Source: Tachypleus tridentatus (Eukaryota > Arthropoda > Merostomata > Xiphosura > Limulidae). From it: a stretch of 64,000 bases of DNA. The notes under the pieces were generated by a model, which ran no database searches, had not been told where the DNA came from, and saw only the letters and a list, made by a program, of their open reading frames with translations. The position numbers were made by a program, and so were the translations under genes. Positions 59,941-64,000 of the stretch are shown piece by piece (within the stretch, counting starts at the first letter, position 1; the number at the start of each line of letters is the position of its first letter). The DNA lies in the NCBI RefSeq assembly GCF_004210375.1, contig NC_134833.1, forward strand, positions 149,722,127 through 149,786,126, in the 5' to 3' direction.

Positions 59941-61163
59941 AATGCTTAGGAACATTAATTAACTAATGTAATAATCATTTATACTGATTAATTATGTTCA
60001 TGTTGAGACAAAATAAAGTACACTGAATCTGGAAAACTGATTAGATACGAAAGGGAAAATGTTCATTAAACACAAATATATTAAATGTAATTTTACTGCT
60101 GCAAGTAAAAGGTAAATAAATATTTATTTCAAACGTTGTAATTGTGATACAATTTCCAGCCCAGGTTGCACTTAAAGGAGTAATATCACATCACATGTGT
60201 AATAGAAGCAGAACATAAACGGTCATATTGAAAGCCAGAAGTGAATTAACTAAAACGCTTAATTACATGTCTTACTGATTATATGAATCACACATTATTA
60301 ACACTGTGTTACTGTTAATTTTTTGTCAGAGACCCATTTTCTAGGTAGTTAAAATGCATTGTTTTTGTCTCAGCTTGGGAAAGGTCAGTTTTAGTGTAAA
60401 CTCATGTTGTGTAACTGATATCTCAGCAAATGTTACTTTCAGTGTAAGTTCATATAACGCAACTAGATACACGTGACTTCGACATTCACTTATGAAAAGA
60501 AGGGTTATATTTTGTCCTACTAGTTGCTTATAATCGCGTAAGAAGCTCTACGATGCTTCTGGGCTATAGTTGTTTCTTTTCCTATTCCACATTAAACGAT
60601 AATTCTTCATGTATGATGGGTTTTTAACAGAGACATTGAATTGTGTATAAAGATGGCTGAATTTTGTCTTATCTTGAAAGTTTCTTTCTCTTCGCTTAAT
60701 TATAAAAAGCAACGTCGTCAACCCTTGAATATCAGATATCAAATAACAGTTTTACAAAGATCATTGCAAGTTTCTCAAGGCTCCCTGATGTTAAATAATA
60801 TTAAACTATCGTATATTAATTCACGTTCTCTGTTTGTCTCCAAGCAGTTTTAGTGTTGGCAGGACCAAACTCTAAACAGAAAAGGAACAAAAAGTGTCCA
60901 TCTTGTTATGACGTAGCTTTTCTGCTTATTAACGGAGGGTTAAAACACATTCCAAAGGTCAATCACACATGATGTGGTCTAGAAGGAGGTTTGCGAGGTC
61001 ACTAAACTCAAGTCTGGCATCGAATTTTTGTTTTGTTTTTTTCTTTTGGTTTCCTGTGAGATTTTGGGGTCATCATATTTGAAAATGTGTCCATACCAAC
61101 TCATAAGCTAGCGGGACCAAACATGGCATAGGAGCTGTTGTCATAACGGTTTTTATTGTTCAG
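59941..61163. other. Non-coding, little seen
   Basis: Short open frames on both strands near 60550-60850 overlap each other and lack coding character. No repeats were recognised. Confidence 0.4.
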
Positions 61164-61357
61164 ATATAGACCCCGATTGGGTAGTTACAGAAGTGATTGG
61201 GGAAACTGACAAACTTCATCGACAGCTCCTGAATCCTCCAGAACAGTGCTGCTATTTTATGCCAATAAATTCAATGGGAACAGATCTCTTCTCATTTCTA
61301 AAAATCAAACATATTCTCTCTTATAAATGTTTGAAGTTAATTATCGTGTGTGTTTAA
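61164..61357 (+). CDS. Possible orphan terminal exon
   Basis: After an acceptor GGTTTTTATTGTTCAG a frame runs IDPDWVVTEVIGETDKLH, RQLLNPPEQCCYFMPINS, MGTDLFSFLKIKHILS and then to TAA at 61355. The first 40 or so residues look protein-like (mixed charge, W, P, C) and the remainder is less convincing. No partner exon or donor was found and no family is recognised. It may be a 3' exon of a gene outside the window, a decayed exon or chance. Confidence 0.3.
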
Positions 61358-62560
61358 GTAGTTATATTTAGAAATATCTATATTTTAAATTCTCAAACCT
61401 ACAACACTGTAGTATAAATATTTCCAATCAAAAAATATATATATAACAATATGTCTGACATTCATACCTGAAGATAAAATTCGTTGATAAATAGACAATA
61501 CTGTGCAGGTTTTTATATTTAATTATTTCTTTTTAATCATTCCGATTCAGTAAAAAGTAATTGAAAGTCTAATCATTTTAACAATAATTAAATCTCTTTA
61601 TTTCTTCAAACGTAGCGCACAAATTTTGCAAATAAAAATTTTGACAGGCCTAACTATAAAACGACAGAATTACTTACGAGCGAGATTCCTACTTTGCTAA
61701 AAAATATATATATTCAAAATTTACAGCGCTGATCTAAATAACCAACTAAAACCTCACTGATTGATTAATTATGGTGTTATTATAAAATAATTTATTTTTT
61801 GCTGTTTTTTTAATGTAAACTCCAGACAATTTCTCGGTGTCAAACGTCTTCACTACGTCATATCAAAGTTTCCTCTAGCAAATAATACAAAACATCTGAG
61901 TAATTGGAAGTATTGTTACAACAATACTAACATATTACTATACTTACTAGAACTGAACATAAATTATTTAAAAACCAGGAAGGAAACTGTAGTTAATACA
62001 ACACAACATAAACAATAATAAGTGACAAAACTGGGTAAAACCCAGAATACTAGAGTAACAAGCCTAAACAAATTTCATAATGTTAATAAATTTGGTAATA
62101 TCTTCTTACCGCCCTATGAATATAATATAATCATAAAAGAGTTTATGTAATACATAATAATTAATAAGGAAACAAGACGCAAAACTGTAATATTAATCAC
62201 ACACGTGAGTTAAGTTAGAGTACTGAATAGTGTGCTAAAAAGGGCACAAACCCCATAAACTATCACAAAGTTCTGAAGTGGGCCTTTAATAAATTAGCAT
62301 GTGCTTTGATACATTTAGTTTCATTTTCATATCTTACCTGAATCCTGTTTACCAACAAAATTGGTCTTAGAATGGACCTCGTTAAATTAACAAATAGTTT
62401 ATTTTCGTAAATAGCTGTATACACGTTACAATAAATACCTCAGAACAAGTATAATTACAACTAATTTAATCAAAGTCAGGACGGTCAACTACCCTCTAAA
62501 CAAGCGCCATCTTGTGAATGATCTGTATAATAATATTACACCTGGAAACTGTTTCCACAG
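61358..62560. other. Non-coding, no feature seen
   Basis: AT-rich sequence with no supported feature. Confidence 0.45.
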
Positions 62561-62790
62561 GTTTATTTTGAATTTCACGCAAAGCTTCACGAGACTAATT
62601 TAGCAGTGTAAGACTAGAGGGAAGGAAGCTAGTCATCACCCCCCACCGCCAACTCTTGGGGTACTCTTTTACCAACGAATGGTTATAACCCCACCACGGC
62701 TGAAAGGGTGAGCATGTTTGGTGTGATGGGGATTCGAATCCCCGACCCTCAAATTACGAGTCGAGTGCCTTATCCACATGGTCATGGACC
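62561..62790 (-). mobile_element. SINE family A with internal deletions
   Basis: The tail block jumps from CTTCACGAG to ACTAATTTAGCAG and a second gap removes the GATTGACCGTC block. The head is intact with GGGGATTCGAATCCCCGACC. Confidence 0.85.
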
Positions 62791-63448
62791 TGTTTTTCTA
62801 GTATCTTTTCTGAGTTTTGATTAGTGTAGATTAAGTTTATACCAGAGAAATTTATAAAACGTTTAATAAGTTCATGTACCAAACTTTTCAGAAGTTTTGT
62901 TTTAATCGATTTCTCAACAAAGAAGAAACTTTTTAACATCAACAAATATTCAGTTTGTGCAATTTTAATGCTTTTAAAAATAAAAAAATACATGAAACAT
63001 GATCATTTTAACTTCATAAATTTATGTTGTTGTTGCTAAGCTCATAGCAACATAATGGGATATCTGTATTTTTAGTATAAGTTTGCTGACGCATTGTGGA
63101 GCAACCGTTGAGCTGCTTTATAAACAACAAATATTACTTATACAATGTACACACAGAATACAGCGCTGTGTAACGTATTCTATTGTTGCGCGACTTCCTC
63201 TTGATTATTTATAAAATATTACGCTAATTCTAGTTCACTTTACGTTAGAGAAAACGAATTATTTTGTTTCTTCAATAATGTTTCATACAGGCTGCGTTCA
63301 CTGGGAGGACTTACCGAAAAGAAATAAAAACATATTCAGCACGAATTCAGAAACTAATGAACGAATAAGTTACAAAATATAATTCACGTTATTTACACGC
63401 AAATGTTTCTTTCTAACTGATAAATAAAAAACATGCTGGCTACGTAAC
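62791..63448. other. Non-coding, no feature seen
   Basis: The 79-codon minus frame at 62754-62993 begins inside a SINE head and is not supported. Confidence 0.45.
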
Positions 63449-63568
63449 TTTGTTTGTTTGTAATTAAGCACAAAGCTACACATTGGGCTATCTATGCATT
63501 GCCCACCGTGGATATCAAAACCCATATTGTAGCGTTGTAAGTCCGCAAATATATCGCTGTGCCACTGG
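63449..63568 (-). mobile_element. SINE family B, minus orientation
   Basis: Reversed tail GTAATTAAGCACAAAGCTAC, then TTGGGCTATC, TGCCCACCGTGGATATC and a head ending GTGCCACTGGAG. Confidence 0.75.
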
Positions 63569-63888
63569 AGTCAATTAACTTTCTCACTGAATCAAAGACA
63601 AACAGAATCACTAACATTAACTACACCATGCAGTCCAGAATTTTTAACATCGATCTAGTTTGCTACATAATACAGGTAGTTCCATGATTCCACTGAAGCC
63701 TAAATTTTCTTGAAACTTCAAGACTTCATATAAACTCTTTCTAGTGAACAGAAAATTACAATATTAAAAATACAGGCCACAACATTAGAAACACTAAGTT
63801 AAATATGGACACTAAAAGAAGCGGAATGGTCAGACGTATATTTTATTGCTTTCTAATTTTTTGAAACATCTATATTACATAAAGTAAC

Positions 63889-64000
63889 GGCCCGGCATGG
63901 CTAGGTGGTTAAGGCACTCGACTCACAATCCGAGGGTTGCGGGTTCGAATACCCGTCACTCCAAATATGTTCGCCCTTTCAGCCGTGGGGGCGTTATAAT
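63889..64000 (+). mobile_element. SINE family A, cut by the window end
   Basis: Head GGCCCGGCATGGCTAGGTGG, box B GGGTTCGAATACCC, then the GTGGGGGCGTTATAAT block at the last base of the window. Confidence 0.88.

Overview
The window is AT-rich animal genomic DNA: introns with GT-AG borders, one clear multi-exon transporter gene, transposon relics, many tRNA-derived SINEs and long minisatellites. The dominant SINE (tRNA-Thr(CGU)-like head and a conserved body) matches my recollection of horseshoe crab (Xiphosura: Limulus/Tachypleus type) sequence. I infer a xiphosuran or close chelicerate relative from that; it is not proven by the sequence alone. There is no prokaryotic feature, CRISPR array, rRNA or functional tRNA gene. 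|| Layout. 1-9 kb: the 3' end of an unidentified minus-strand gene (coding exons at 5563-5659 and 3221-3402, plus weaker exon candidates), a long-TIR MITE in two copies, a fold-back element and a LINE reverse-transcriptase relic. 9-22 kb: non-coding, with SINEs of three families, fold-backs and the left arm of a large inverted duplication. 22-28.2 kb: three long minisatellites (34, 34 and 62 bp). 28.7-42.1 kb: a four-exon plus-strand SLC16-type monocarboxylate transporter gene of 560 codons, with an 8.5-kb first intron full of SINEs and minisatellites. 42.4-46 kb: three further minisatellites (40, 64 and 53 bp) and a mariner relic. 47.5-50 kb: SINEs and a Tc1-like relic. 50-59.2 kb: the right arm of the inverted duplication. 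59.2-64 kb: mostly featureless, with one possible orphan exon and more SINEs. || Main observations. (1) Two unrelated genes on opposite strands each carry a minisatellite whose repeat unit is the exon-intron junction itself. The 33-bp array at 37.5-37.8 kb repeats the 5' splice site of transporter exon 2. The 68-bp, 23-copy array at 4.0-5.6 kb repeats the 5' splice site of the minus-strand gene. In both, the first copy is the inferred real donor and the decoys run into the intron. (2) Segments of 14.5-31.0 kb recur in reverse complement and mirror order at 50.0-59.2 kb. One arm lies in transporter intron 1 and the other beyond its last exon, so recombination between arms would separate exon 1 from exons 2-4. 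(3) Comparing arms gives before/after views: a SINE with its empty site, a minisatellite beside its unexpanded counterpart, and a triplicated SINE tail beside its single copy. (4) Three SINE families with different tRNA-like heads share one 3' module. || All exon calls come from reading splice signals and frame by eye; no database or alignment was run.
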